Assembly (NCBI GenBank): GCA_041821265.1
Contig: JBGUEQ010000023.1
Span: forward strand, 1 to 64,000
From: Lachnotalea sp041821265
GTDB taxonomy: Bacteria > Bacillota > Clostridia > Lachnospirales > Lachnospiraceae
DNA length: 64,000 nt
Direction of reading: 5' to 3'
Numbering within the stretch: position 1 is the stretch's first letter; every line of letters starts with the position of its first letter. Below the pieces are notes generated by a model. The model searched no databases. It was not told the origin of the DNA and worked only from the letters and a program-made list of their open reading frames with translations. Both the position numbers and the translations under genes were made by a program. Of this stretch, positions 52,440 through 61,843 are shown piece by piece.

Positions 52440-53831
52440 GTGATAAACATACTAATTGAATTATCCAAATACTTAATCATAGTAGGGATAGCTATTTATA
52501 CTTATAAGGGATTTGCTATATTTCGATTTACGGAGGAAGCAGATAAGAATAATGTATTACGAGTTCAAAATAAACTTATGTTTACAATACATTTTATCGC
52601 GTATCTTATGATTTTTTTAATAACAAGTAATTTGGCTATTGTAATTTTTTATTTTGCACAAGTAGTTTTTTTGTCAGCGGTGATTGCATTGTATCGTGTA
52701 ATTTATCCAAACTCATCTAAGTTGATTATTAATAACATGTGTATGCTGTTATCCATAAGTTTCATTATTTTAACACGATTGTCTTATACTAAATCAGTAA
52801 AGCAGTTTAAAATAGTGATAGTGGCTATGATTATTACGATATTTATACCGTTCCTTATGAAAAAAGTAAAGTTTTTAGATAAACTGGGATATTTGTATGC
52901 CGGAATAGGAATTGGACTTCTTGGATTAGTTGTAATTGCAGGTAGCATTAGTTATGGAGCCAAATTATCTTTTAGTATAGCTGGGGTAACGTTACAACCT
53001 TCTGAATTTATTAAAATAACATTTGTGTTCTTTGTAGCCGCCCTTCTTAGTAAATCGCAAGAATTGAAACAAATTATAATTGTTACTGTACTTGCGGCAT
53101 TACATGTGTTGATTTTGGTTACTTCAAAAGATTTAGGTGGAGCACTTATATTTTTTATAACTTATGTTTTCATGTTATATGTAGCTACAAAAGAATATCT
53201 ATATTTGACAGGTGGGATATTAGCAGGAGTTTTTTCTTCTTTGATAGGATATAAACTGTTTAGCCATGTCAGGGTTCGAGTCATTGCATGGAAAGATCCG
53301 TTTAGCGTAATTGAAAATGAAGGTTACCAAATAAGCCAGTCCTTATTCGCAATTGGAACTGGTGGATGGTTTGGAATGGGATTATATCAAGGTATTCCGG
53401 ATACAATTCCAGTAGTCGACCAAGATTTTATATTTTCAGCCATTGTTGAGGAATTAGGTGGGATTTTCGGATTATGTCTTATTTTGATTTGTGTGAGTTG
53501 TTTTGTTATGTTCATCAATATTGCGATGCAGGCAAGGAATCGATTTTATAGACTTGTTGCACTAGGGATTTCCCTTATGTATGGGTTTCAGGTGTTTTTA
53601 ACAATAGGTGGTGTAACCAAATTCATTCCACTAACGGGTGTAACATTACCATTAGTGAGCTATGGGGGCAGTTCTATATTAGGTACATTAATCATGTTTG
53701 CAATCATGCAAGGATTATATATCATTAAGCAAGATGAGGATGAAGAAATTGAAAAAATTAAATCAGATGCTGCAAGAAAGGCAAAACGAACAGCAAAAAA
53801 AAGAAAAGAACAAGAAGAATCAAACGAATAA
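52440..53831 (+). CDS. SEDS peptidoglycan glycosyltransferase (FtsW/RodA/SpoVE)
   Basis: 463 aa, GTG start (RBS GAGTAGGTG). About ten membrane helices with SEDS motifs LQPSEFIKITFVFF, DLGGALIFF, FIFSAIVEELGG and GGSSILGTLIMF. It polymerises lipid II. The paired class B PBP gene begins inside its last 98 nt, a tight translational coupling. N-terminal helices 1-3 are not typical of FtsW; an extra N-terminal domain of about 110 residues is present, like some actinobacterial RodA. Confidence 0.88.
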   Translation: MINILIELSKYLIIVGIAIYTYKGFAIFRFTEEADKNNVLRVQNKLMFTIHFIAYLMIFLITSNLAIVIFYFAQVVFLSAVIALYRVIYPNSSKLIINNMCMLLSISFIILTRLSYTKSVKQFKIVIVAMIITIFIPFLMKKVKFLDKLGYLYAGIGIGLLGLVVIAGSISYGAKLSFSIAGVTLQPSEFIKITFVFFVAALLSKSQELKQIIIVTVLAALHVLILVTSKDLGGALIFFITYVFMLYVATKEYLYLTGGILAGVFSSLIGYKLFSHVRVRVIAWKDPFSVIENEGYQISQSLFAIGTGGWFGMGLYQGIPDTIPVVDQDFIFSAIVEELGGIFGLCLILICVSCFVMFINIAMQARNRFYRLVALGISLMYGFQVFLTIGGVTKFIPLTGVTLPLVSYGGSSILGTLIMFAIMQGLYIIKQDEDEEIEKIKSDAARKAKRTAKKRKEQEESNE

Positions 53832-55224
53832 AGAGATTTTGATCGTAGCATACATATTTGTAGGACTATTTGTCTTTCTTATGGGATATTTTGTATACTA
53901 TAATGTGGTGGAAAGTCCAGAAGTGATTACCAGTTCCTATAACACAAGACAGGATTTGTTTGCGAAGTATGTAATTCGAGGTGAAATTTTGTCTGCAGAC
54001 GGTAAAATACTAGCCGAATCACAAGTTAGTGATGCAGGTAAGGAAATAAGAAACTATCCTTATAGCAATATGTATGCCCACGTGATTGGGTATTCTTCTA
54101 AAGGAAAAGCCGGTATAGAATCACTTATGAATTTTAATTTATTACGTTCTAATGCTCCAATTTTAGAACGTGTAATTAAGCAGTTTAAAGGGGTCAAAAA
54201 CACCGGAGATAATGTGGTAACAACACTAGATAGTGAACTTCAAGAAACTGCTTACAATGCACTAGGAGATAATAATGGAGCAGTAGTCGTGATGGAAGCG
54301 GATACAGGAAAAATTCTTGCGATGGTATCAAAGCCAGATTATGATCCTAATCAAATAGATACTCTATGGGATAGCCTTGTAGCATCTGATAATACGGACA
54401 ATAGTATACTTTTAAATAGAGCAACACAAGGAAAGTATCCACCAGGTTCTACTTTTAAAATACTGACACTTCTTGAGTATATCAAAGAGAATTCAAACTA
54501 TGCAGATTATTCATATAATTGTACTGGTAAGATTGTGTTGGAGGATAGTACCATTAATTGTTATCATAATACGGTACATGGTTCAGAAGATTTATTAAAG
54601 TCTTTTTCAAAATCTTGTAATTCATCTTTCGCAAATATTGGTTTACAGTTAGATATTACGTCATTTGCAAAGCTGTGTGATAAATTCCTATTTAATTCGG
54701 CACTACCGTACTCGATGGTTTATAACAAAAGTAGTTTTAGTTTAACCGATGAATCAAGTACTTACGATATAATGCAAACTATGATTGGACAGGGATCTAC
54801 ACTTGTGTCACCACTTCATATGGCTTTAATTGCTCAAACGATTGCAAACGATGGTGTTATGATGAAACCATATTTGGTGGACCATACGGAGAATTATGAC
54901 GGAAAAATGGTCAAACAATATAATGCTGACGAATATGGAATCATTATTTCGAAAGATGAAGCCTCAATTATGAAGGAATTTATGCAAGATGTAGTTGAAA
55001 ATGGTACGGCATCAAAGTTGAGTGGACAATCATACACCGTTGCTGGAAAAACAGGTTCTGCTGAATTTGGTAATGTTAAGGGCGAAAGCCATGCATGGTT
55101 TGTCGGATTTTCACCAGTAGAAGATAGTAAGATTGTTGTAAGCATTGTGGTAGAGGGTGCTGGAGCGGGAAGTGAATACGCTGTTCCGATCGCTAAGAAA
55201 ATTTTTGATGCATTTTATGACTAA
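53734..55224 (+). CDS. Class B penicillin-binding protein (transpeptidase)
   Basis: About 496 aa. The start is uncertain: ATG 53734, 53740 or 53767 all lie inside the ftsW-like gene. A basic N-terminus, one membrane helix (about 35-58), a short dimerisation part and the transpeptidase domain with SxxK in PGSTFKI, SxN in KSCNSSFA and AGKTGSAEF. It lacks the large N-terminal domain of FtsI/PBP2 and resembles the small PbpA type. Cross-links glycan made by the SEDS partner. Confidence 0.88.
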   Translation: MRMKKLKKLNQMLQERQNEQQKKEKNKKNQTNKEILIVAYIFVGLFVFLMGYFVYYNVVESPEVITSSYNTRQDLFAKYVIRGEILSADGKILAESQVSDAGKEIRNYPYSNMYAHVIGYSSKGKAGIESLMNFNLLRSNAPILERVIKQFKGVKNTGDNVVTTLDSELQETAYNALGDNNGAVVVMEADTGKILAMVSKPDYDPNQIDTLWDSLVASDNTDNSILLNRATQGKYPPGSTFKILTLLEYIKENSNYADYSYNCTGKIVLEDSTINCYHNTVHGSEDLLKSFSKSCNSSFANIGLQLDITSFAKLCDKFLFNSALPYSMVYNKSSFSLTDESSTYDIMQTMIGQGSTLVSPLHMALIAQTIANDGVMMKPYLVDHTENYDGKMVKQYNADEYGIIISKDEASIMKEFMQDVVENGTASKLSGQSYTVAGKTGSAEFGNVKGESHAWFVGFSPVEDSKIVVSIVVEGAGAGSEYAVPIAKKIFDAFYD

Positions 55225-55228
55225 TTGC

Positions 55229-55257
55229 TTGCATGACTTTCAGAAAAAGGGTATACT
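55229..55257 (+). promoter_or_regulatory. Promoter of the Nudix gene
   Basis: TTGCAT (55229-55234) and TATACT (55252-55257) are 17 bp apart, 43 bp before the gene. Confidence 0.5.
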
Positions 55258-55299
55258 AGAATTAGTCTTAAGGACACACCATATACAGGAGGGATTGCA

Positions 55300-55752
55300 A
55301 TGATAGAAGCAACTAGCTGTGGCGGTGTGGTTATATTTCGGGGTAAAATATTAGTCTTATATAAGAATTTTAAGAATAAGTATGAAGGCTGGGTTTTACC
55401 AAAAGGAACTGTTGAAGAGGGCGAAGAATTCAAAGATACAGCTACCAGAGAAGTTCTAGAAGAAACCGGAGTTGATGCTGCAATCATCAAATATGTTGGT
55501 AAGAGTCAATATACATTTACTGTTCCAGAGGATACAGTTGCAAAAGATGTTCATTGGTATTTAATGATGGCAAATAGCTATTACAGCAAACCACAACGTG
55601 AAGAATATTTTATAGATTCCGGTTATTATAAGTTTCACGAGGCTTATCATCTATTGAAATTTTCGAATGAGAAGCAAATTTTAGAAAAAGCGTATAATGA
55701 GTATTTAGATTTAAAGAAGAGCAATCTTTGGGGAAATCGTAAGTACTTTTAA
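55300..55752 (+). CDS. Nudix hydrolase
   Basis: 150 aa, RBS AGGAGGGA. Nudix box GTVEEGEEFKDTATREVLEETGV is intact (G-x5-E-x7-REVLEETGV), preceded by GGVVIFRGKILVL. Hydrolyses nucleoside diphosphate derivatives; substrate unknown. Has its own promoter after the PBP gene. Confidence 0.9.
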   Translation: MIEATSCGGVVIFRGKILVLYKNFKNKYEGWVLPKGTVEEGEEFKDTATREVLEETGVDAAIIKYVGKSQYTFTVPEDTVAKDVHWYLMMANSYYSKPQREEYFIDSGYYKFHEAYHLLKFSNEKQILEKAYNEYLDLKKSNLWGNRKYF

Positions 55753-55826
55753 TTATCAAAGCTATATATATTTAGATATCCATATATTTATGTAACTATT
55801 ATTATATTTTGAGGAGGTACTAGATT

Positions 55827-56339
55827 ATGCTTGATAAAGAAATTGTAACAAAAATAACGAAACAAATAAATTTCGAATTGTATTCCGCTTATTTATATCT
55901 TGATATGTCAAATTTTTATGCTGATAAAAATCTAAATGGATTTTCGAATTGGTTTATGATTCAAACACAAGAAGAAAGAGATCATGCAATGTTATTTATG
56001 AAATATTTACTAAATAACAATGAAAAAGTTGTGTTTGAAGATGTCAAAGCTCCACATGCTATTTATAATGGTTTTCATGAACCGATGGAGATGGCATTTA
56101 AACATGAACAAAGCGTTACTAAGTCAATTCATGCTATTTATGGCATTGCGTATGAACAAAAAGATTTTCGTACCATGCAATTTCTTGACTGGTTTGTAAA
56201 AGAACAAGGTGAAGAAGAGAAGAATACAGAAGATATTTTGAAAAGATATCAATTGTTTGGTGATGATGCAAAAGGGTTGTATTTATTAGATACAGAACTT
56301 GCAGCAAGAGTTTATACGCCAGCATCATTAGTTATATAA
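55827..56339 (+). CDS. ftnA: Ferritin
   Basis: 170 aa, RBS GAGGAGGT. Ferroxidase ligands are visible in LDKEIVTKITKQINFELYSAYLYLDM (E of helix A, split), EERDHAML and QGEEEKNTEDIL. Four-helix bundle of the non-heme bacterial ferritin type, storing iron and protecting from H2O2. A strong terminator follows immediately. Confidence 0.95.
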   Translation: MLDKEIVTKITKQINFELYSAYLYLDMSNFYADKNLNGFSNWFMIQTQEERDHAMLFMKYLLNNNEKVVFEDVKAPHAIYNGFHEPMEMAFKHEQSVTKSIHAIYGIAYEQKDFRTMQFLDWFVKEQGEEEKNTEDILKRYQLFGDDAKGLYLLDTELAARVYTPASLVI

Positions 56340-56343
56340 GTTC

Positions 56344-56378
56344 AAAAAAATCTACCTAATATATTGGTAGATTTTTTT
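56344..56378. terminator. Terminator after ferritin gene
   Basis: AAAAAAATCTACC (56344-56356) pairs with GGTAGATTTTTTT (56366-56378). U-runs on both strands. Confidence 0.9.
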
Positions 56379-56444
56379 GACTAAATAAATATGATTTTAG
56401 TTACGATTTTTAAAATATAATAAAATGAAACAAGGTGCGAGCAT

Positions 56445-57320
56445 ATGATTATTTATAGGGACACGAGAATATTAGACAATAATTTTCCATTTGAAATTAA
56501 TCAGGTTGTTCTCAAAAGAAGCGACAACTGTGAAGATTCATTTCATTGGCATAATTTTTGTGAAATTACATATGTACAAAGTGGAATTGGAAAATATTTT
56601 GTTAACGGAAAACAATATGACTTGAATGAAGGGGATTTGATTATTTTTAATAATATTGAATCTCATGGTTGGTTGGTGGAAAGTGAAATGATGAGTCTGA
56701 CTGTAATGATTTTTTCAATGGACTTAGTATCCTGCTTAAACAATGATTATTTAAAGCCTTTCATTGAGAGAGGAAGCAATTTTAAAAACAAAATAAATAG
56801 TGAAGATACTTTTGCATATGAAATAAACGAAACGATGAAAGAAATAGCCATTGAATATGAGAAAAGTGCAGAGGGATATAAACTTCTAATTGTCGCTGAT
56901 GTATTAAGAATATTGACTTTTTTGATTCGATATTACCAAAGCGAGGTAACGATTGGCTATCAAGAGGAGAACCTTTCTGAAAAGAAGAATACAATGAAAC
57001 GATTAGAAAAAGCATTTCATTATATTAATGTACATTATACGGATAAAATTACATTACATGAAGTGGCTAATTTGGTACGTATGAGTGATAATTATTTTAG
57101 TTCTTATTTTAAAAAGGTTGCTAATTGTAGTTTTATTGATTATGTTACTGAGTTACGATTAAAAAAGGCAAATGAGTTGATGGAAAATTCAGATATGAAT
57201 ATGAATGAAATTGCATTGGAATCTGGATTCAATAATATGTCAAACTTCTATAGAATGTATAAAAAACATATAGGAGAGCTACCACATCGCTCAAATTATA
57301 TTCGAAAAATAAAGGAATAA
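56445..57320 (+). CDS. AraC-family transcriptional regulator
   Basis: 291 aa, RBS AAGGTGCGAG. N-terminal cupin (FHWHNFCEITYVQSG, LNEGDLIIFN) that would bind a sugar, C-terminal double HTH with ITLHEVANLVRMSDNYFSSYFKKVANCSF split. Ends near a shared terminator. Beside a sugar-ABC/YesMN locus, so probably a sugar-use regulator; ligand unknown. Confidence 0.92.
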   Translation: MIIYRDTRILDNNFPFEINQVVLKRSDNCEDSFHWHNFCEITYVQSGIGKYFVNGKQYDLNEGDLIIFNNIESHGWLVESEMMSLTVMIFSMDLVSCLNNDYLKPFIERGSNFKNKINSEDTFAYEINETMKEIAIEYEKSAEGYKLLIVADVLRILTFLIRYYQSEVTIGYQEENLSEKKNTMKRLEKAFHYINVHYTDKITLHEVANLVRMSDNYFSSYFKKVANCSFIDYVTELRLKKANELMENSDMNMNEIALESGFNNMSNFYRMYKKHIGELPHRSNYIRKIKE

Positions 57321-57334
57321 AGGATTCCCAAATT

Positions 57335-57379
57335 AAGGGTTTGATAACTAGGAAGGTACGGCATAGTTATCAAACCCTT
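57335..57379. terminator. Bidirectional terminator
   Basis: AAGGGTTTGATAACTA (57335-57350) is perfectly paired with TAGTTATCAAACCCTT (57364-57379) around a 13-nt loop. Lies between convergent AraC and YesN-like genes. Confidence 0.88.
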
Positions 57380-57380
57380 T

Positions 57381-58151
57381 CTATATATTAGGTACGTTTA
57401 TATAACCTAATTCACGATATTCTAATGGACTTAGACCGGTCTGTTTCTTGAAAATTCTACTAAAATACCCCTGATCATTATATCCAACATATTCTCCCAC
57501 CTGACGTATTGAAATTTCGGGATTCCGTATAAGAAGCTGTTGCGCTCTTTGAATGCGAAGAGAAATAAGATATTTGGAAGGGGTACAATTGTATTGCTTG
57601 CAAAAAATTTTGGTTAAGTAACTGGAACTATAGTTCATATTATTGGCGATTAGGTTAAGATTTATGTCTTCGCAATAGTTTTTTAGCATATAATCTTTTA
57701 GTATTTCAGAAACCTGAGCCGGAGTATTATGAGTGGTGGAAGGATTGAATATATCATGAAATGAACTCTGCTGTATTTTATATTTATTGCCCAACATAGT
57801 TAAGGTTAATTTGAGTTCTTCAGGGTCGATTGGTTTCAGTAAATATTCAACTACTTGAAGGTGAATTGCATTTTTGGTATATTCAAAGTCAGAAAAGCCA
57901 CTAGTAATTATAAAATCAGTTAATGGGTAACGTTCCTTGATTTTTTTGATAAGAGAGATGCCATCCATGGTTGGCATACGAATATCAGTAATTACTAAAT
58001 CAGGAGTTAATTCTTTTACTAGTTCATATGCTTGAATGCCGGTCTGGGCTTTTCCAATCACTTCAAAACCTATATCCAAATTTTCGATTTTCTTTATAAG
58101 ATTATCTAGTAATAATTCTTCATCTTCTGCAACCACGATGGTATATTTCAT
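57381..58151 (-). CDS. YesN-type response regulator
   Basis: 256 aa. Receiver with EDEELL acidic pocket, LVITDIRMPTMDG phospho-Asp, KPIDP Lys, then an AraC double HTH (about 155-250; YSSSYLTKIFCKQYNCTPS). Works with the YesM-like kinase whose gene overlaps by 4 nt. Likely activates the divergent sugar ABC operon. Confidence 0.93.
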   Translation of the reverse strand: MKYTIVVAEDEELLLDNLIKKIENLDIGFEVIGKAQTGIQAYELVKELTPDLVITDIRMPTMDGISLIKKIKERYPLTDFIITSGFSDFEYTKNAIHLQVVEYLLKPIDPEELKLTLTMLGNKYKIQQSSFHDIFNPSTTHNTPAQVSEILKDYMLKNYCEDINLNLIANNMNYSSSYLTKIFCKQYNCTPSKYLISLRIQRAQQLLIRNPEISIRQVGEYVGYNDQGYFSRIFKKQTGLSPLEYRELGYINVPNI

Positions 58152-59953
58152 TGTAATTCCTCCTTCGAATCTATTAATGTTTTACCAATTGATACTATAC
58201 CATGTCCTTCTTTTGTATTGCCATAGTTAAATATCATCGCATTTTGGCAAAAGAGTTTCCAACGCATATAAACATTTATCATTCCAAGCCCATCCACGTG
58301 CATTTCTTGCATACCTGGGTTGATATCGACTTTATGAATTCGTTCGTTAATTATAATGATATCATCGTCTGTAAATCCATTACCTGTATCAATAATATCA
58401 ATTTGCCAATGGGTATCGTATATACGGCCTATAATCGAAATATTCCAGGGAGGAATACAATTGGTGCCATATTTTATAGCATTTTCAACGATAGGCTGTA
58501 TTAGTAATTTGGGAATCAAGAGCTCTAATAATTTGTTGTCGATATCAATTGTATAATTTAAACTTGTTTGATATCGTACTTTCATACAATATAAATATTT
58601 ATCTACATAATCGAGTTCCTTTTGTATGCTAACAAAGCTAGTGGAACTATCCGTAATATATCTCATGATTTGAGATAGATAGCGGCACATAGAAATAACT
58701 TCCTGAGGGCGCTCGTTTTCAGTTAGTACCATTATACTTGAAAGTGTATTGTAATAAAAATGTGGGTTAATTTGTGTTTGTAAAGCTAAGGTTCGCGATT
58801 TTAGTTCTTGTTCTCTTGATTCAATCAATTCATTCATCGATATTTTTAGTTTGTCGCTCATAAGTTGAAAGGCGTAATGAAGTTCCAAAAATTCGTTATA
58901 AGAAGTTGGGTAGCCGTTGAGTGTTTGTTCACCTAGGGAATCTAGTTCTATTCGTTGTATTATGTGCTTTAAATGTTTAATTGGTTTCACTAGGCTCTTG
59001 GATAAAAAATAGGAAATAAAAAGTGAAGCAACCAACAACGCTAGTACAAATAAAAATAAAATATCTAGTAGTTGATTCACTGGTTTTAAAATATAGGACT
59101 CTGGTTGAACCGTAATGTAGGTCCAATTGGTATAAGTGGAAGAGGTATATGCAAGATATTCTTTTGAATCTGTATTAGGATTATGAATTGCTACATAATC
59201 TATATCATCTTGCATATAAGAATAATAAGCGGGTATAGCATTTTGTTCTTCTATTGTTAAATCATAAGGATATATTAATTTATGATCCTCTGAATAGATG
59301 TAAACCTGCGCTAAATCTTTATTTTTCTTTTTATAGCTAATAATACTTTTGAATACATTTTTGCAAAATTTAACCGTTTCGACCGCTCCAACGGTTCTAC
59401 CATAATGATTATTATAGGAACGATATACGGATATAAACCAGTCAGAATAATAGGAAGAAGTGGATAGGGACGAGGTTTCATAAGGTTCACTAATTAATTT
59501 TGCTCCATCTAATTTCAAAACATCATTAAACCAAGTAAGGCTATCAACATCAACCTTGTCGGTATTTGTTTTAATTCCAACTTTGAGCATGTTACCCACT
59601 AAATCATATAGGTTAATTTGATCAACCTTGATATCAGCACCATTTATTGTAACAAATAAGCTAGCAAGATCATCTAACGTGTCTCTTGATATATTCAAAT
59701 TAAAGGAAGTGTCAAGTTTTGCCTTCACTAGATTACTATAATTAATATTGATCGAAACTGTATCCATATCGTTAATTATTTCCTCGACTTGGGTCTGAAA
59801 GTATGTGTTTTGAACGGCAATAGAATGTAGTTCTTGTTTTATCAATTGCTGAGAAACATATTTATAAAAAAAAATACTAAATGCTAATAATATTAATACG
59901 GACAAACCTACATAGGCAATAAATAGTTTTGTTTGAAGTTTAAGTTGACGCAT
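58148..59953 (-). CDS. YesM-type sensor histidine kinase
   Basis: 601 aa from ATG 59953 (RBS AGAAGGTG), with a GTG 9 nt earlier as alternative. TM1 (about 9-31), extracellular dCACHE-like domain (about 35-285), TM2 (about 290-312), HAMP, His_kinase with QINPHFYYNTLSSI and HATPase with TGNGFTDDD. Sensor for an oligosaccharide, paired with the YesN regulator. Confidence 0.92.
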   Translation of the reverse strand: MRQLKLQTKLFIAYVGLSVLILLAFSIFFYKYVSQQLIKQELHSIAVQNTYFQTQVEEIINDMDTVSININYSNLVKAKLDTSFNLNISRDTLDDLASLFVTINGADIKVDQINLYDLVGNMLKVGIKTNTDKVDVDSLTWFNDVLKLDGAKLISEPYETSSLSTSSYYSDWFISVYRSYNNHYGRTVGAVETVKFCKNVFKSIISYKKKNKDLAQVYIYSEDHKLIYPYDLTIEEQNAIPAYYSYMQDDIDYVAIHNPNTDSKEYLAYTSSTYTNWTYITVQPESYILKPVNQLLDILFLFVLALLVASLFISYFLSKSLVKPIKHLKHIIQRIELDSLGEQTLNGYPTSYNEFLELHYAFQLMSDKLKISMNELIESREQELKSRTLALQTQINPHFYYNTLSSIMVLTENERPQEVISMCRYLSQIMRYITDSSTSFVSIQKELDYVDKYLYCMKVRYQTSLNYTIDIDNKLLELLIPKLLIQPIVENAIKYGTNCIPPWNISIIGRIYDTHWQIDIIDTGNGFTDDDIIIINERIHKVDINPGMQEMHVDGLGMINVYMRWKLFCQNAMIFNYGNTKEGHGIVSIGKTLIDSKEELQ

Positions 59954-60327
59954 TGCAGGCACCTTCTTCTTATTACGTTTATTAGTAGACTATTGAGGAA
60001 CTATTCAATTCACATTATTAACAAGGTGTTTTGCATAGCAAAAATTGAAGTGCTAAGATATTAAAAAAATTCAGTATAGCGAGAAAAGTAAATATAACTA
60101 AATAAATTCAATGGTATATTTTAATAATATACTATATACCATATTTAATTATAATGAAATTCGGTAAAATAGTCAATATAATGTATTTAATATTAATATA
60201 GTATATATAAATGTTAAAATAGTACAAATACTATGCGAAAAAGTGCATAGACTAGAGATGGAAATTTGGGTATGATTTATATATCAATAATCGTTCTGTA
60301 AGCAGAACATACCATGGGAGGTATTAT
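59954..60327 (+). other. Divergent promoter region with a degenerate MITE A fragment
   Basis: About 370 bp between the divergent yesM-like and sugar-binding protein genes. 59998-60055 resembles the right half of a reversed MITE A (AACTATTCA..., AAGGTGTTTTGCATAGCAAAA) without a matching far end. ATGGTATA (60111-60118) and TATACCAT (60135-60142) face each other, a possible regulator site for the sugar operon. The rest is AT-rich. Confidence 0.5.
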
Positions 60328-61728
60328 ATGAAGAGAAAAGCATTATCATTATTATTATGTATCAGTATGCTAGGTGTTTTAACAACAGGGTGTAGCAAAT
60401 CAAGTGGTTCCGATGCAGTCGCTACAAATGACACTACAACGAGTACTACACAAGACACAGCAGACACAAGCGAGGCTACGGACGCTACACAAGATGGTCC
60501 ACAGGACTTTTCAGGAGAAGAATTAAGTATTCTAGTTTCTGCTGGTTGGATGGACAACAGGTATGATGCATCTATATCGCGTTTTGAAGATACCTATAAC
60601 GTAACAGTAGATCTTCAGACAATACCAGCGGATCAATATTCAGATGTTTTACAATCCAAGTTATCTACAGATTCTTGCACTGATATTTTCTGGATACAAT
60701 CAGATCCGTTTGCAATTGAATCACAAATTGTAGATCCAGATAAATATTGTATTGATTTTACTGGAGCAGATTGGGTAAGTATTATGCCCGAGACAAGGCT
60801 TCAATCATGCGAATATGATGGAAAATTATATGGTTTACAGATATGGCATAATTCACCTGAGTATGTAATGGTATATAATAAGTCATTATTTGAAGAAAAT
60901 GGCTGGACGGTTCCATCAACATATACAGAGTTAAGTGATTTATGTGCAAAAATTGCTGAGAAGAACATTACACCATGGTTTATGCCAGGAGCAGATGGCT
61001 GGCAACATCAACTATCCTTTTTCCAAATTGGTGGCGTATATGAAGAGACTACACCTGGTTTATATGATGGCTTAAATAACAATACGGCAACATTTGCTAA
61101 CAATGAGAAAATGCTAGATGTATTAGGTCAATTTAAAGAGTTATCTGATGCAGGATATTTTGGAGAAGATTGGATTGGTACAGATAGTTCGAATATGGCA
61201 AATGAGTTTGGAGATCGTACAATTGCAATGGCAATGGCAAATTCAAGCTATATCAAACAAATCAAAGATGATACAGGTACAACAGATGAATATGGTATGT
61301 TTTTAATTCCTCTCGGAGACAATGATACTTTCCCAACAAATCCAGGCGGACCTACTATGTTTGGATATGCAGGAACAGAACATCCAGATCTAGTAAAAGC
61401 TTTTTTTGAGTATTGCACACAAACAAATACGTTACAAGAAATTTTGGATAATTCACCTCAGTACACAAATTTAGATGTTACGGATACTAAGGTAAAACAA
61501 AACTGGTTAGCAGAAGAAAAAGAATTTATGGATACAATACCTGCTGAAAAAATGACCACGAGTGTTTTACAAACAGCAACAAAATATACAAATGCATATT
61601 GGATGGACTTTGGAGCTGATATGATAGCATATTGTCAGGAGCAAATGACTGCAAATGAGGTATTAGAAAATATGGATACCAATAGAGCCCAAGCAGCGAA
61701 TGCAGCAAGTGATACAAACTGGAAGTAA
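60328..61728 (+). CDS. Sugar ABC transporter substrate-binding lipoprotein
   Basis: 466 aa, RBS TGGGAGGT. Signal peptide with lipobox LTTGC (C22), an acidic Ser/Thr linker, and a cluster B/D extracellular solute-binding fold of family 1 (LYGLQIWHNSPEYVMVYNKSLFEE split; PGGPTMFGYA). Binds an oligosaccharide for the CUT1 permeases encoded after it. A palindrome and hairpin then separate it from the permease genes. Confidence 0.92.
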   Translation: MKRKALSLLLCISMLGVLTTGCSKSSGSDAVATNDTTTSTTQDTADTSEATDATQDGPQDFSGEELSILVSAGWMDNRYDASISRFEDTYNVTVDLQTIPADQYSDVLQSKLSTDSCTDIFWIQSDPFAIESQIVDPDKYCIDFTGADWVSIMPETRLQSCEYDGKLYGLQIWHNSPEYVMVYNKSLFEENGWTVPSTYTELSDLCAKIAEKNITPWFMPGADGWQHQLSFFQIGGVYEETTPGLYDGLNNNTATFANNEKMLDVLGQFKELSDAGYFGEDWIGTDSSNMANEFGDRTIAMAMANSSYIKQIKDDTGTTDEYGMFLIPLGDNDTFPTNPGGPTMFGYAGTEHPDLVKAFFEYCTQTNTLQEILDNSPQYTNLDVTDTKVKQNWLAEEKEFMDTIPAEKMTTSVLQTATKYTNAYWMDFGADMIAYCQEQMTANEVLENMDTNRAQAANAASDTNWK

Positions 61729-61734
61729 TATTTT

Positions 61735-61787
61735 GGCACGAAGTGCCTTAATTAAATAAAGAAGTTCATAGAACTTTCCTATTTAAT
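61735..61787 (+). repeat. Repeat family B modules after the binding-protein gene
   Basis: GGCACGAAGTGCC (61735-61747) and the hairpin ATTAAATA..GTTCATAGAAC..TATTTAAT (61751-61787) match the B family palindrome and hairpin modules. No long core follows. Confidence 0.5.
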
Positions 61788-61789
61788 AA

Positions 61790-61827
61790 AAAGATGGTGC
61801 GGAATATATTACTTCTGCACCATCTTT
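61790..61827 (+). terminator. Hairpin between binding protein and permease genes
   Basis: AAAGATGGTGCGGA (61790-61803) pairs with TCTGCACCATCTTT (61814-61827) with one mismatch. Partial termination here would give high binding-protein and lower permease expression. Confidence 0.7.
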
Positions 61828-61843
61828 AGAAAGAAGGATAACG

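Noticed and set aside
55793..55807. PerR/Fur box before ferritin
   Set aside because: On the reverse strand only about 10 of 14 positions match the Per box in a very AT-rich region; not significant.
60297..60310. Catabolite-repression (cre) site before the sugar-binding protein
   Set aside because: TGTAAGCAGAACAT only partly agrees with the cre consensus and lacks the central CG, and it is too near the start codon to claim.
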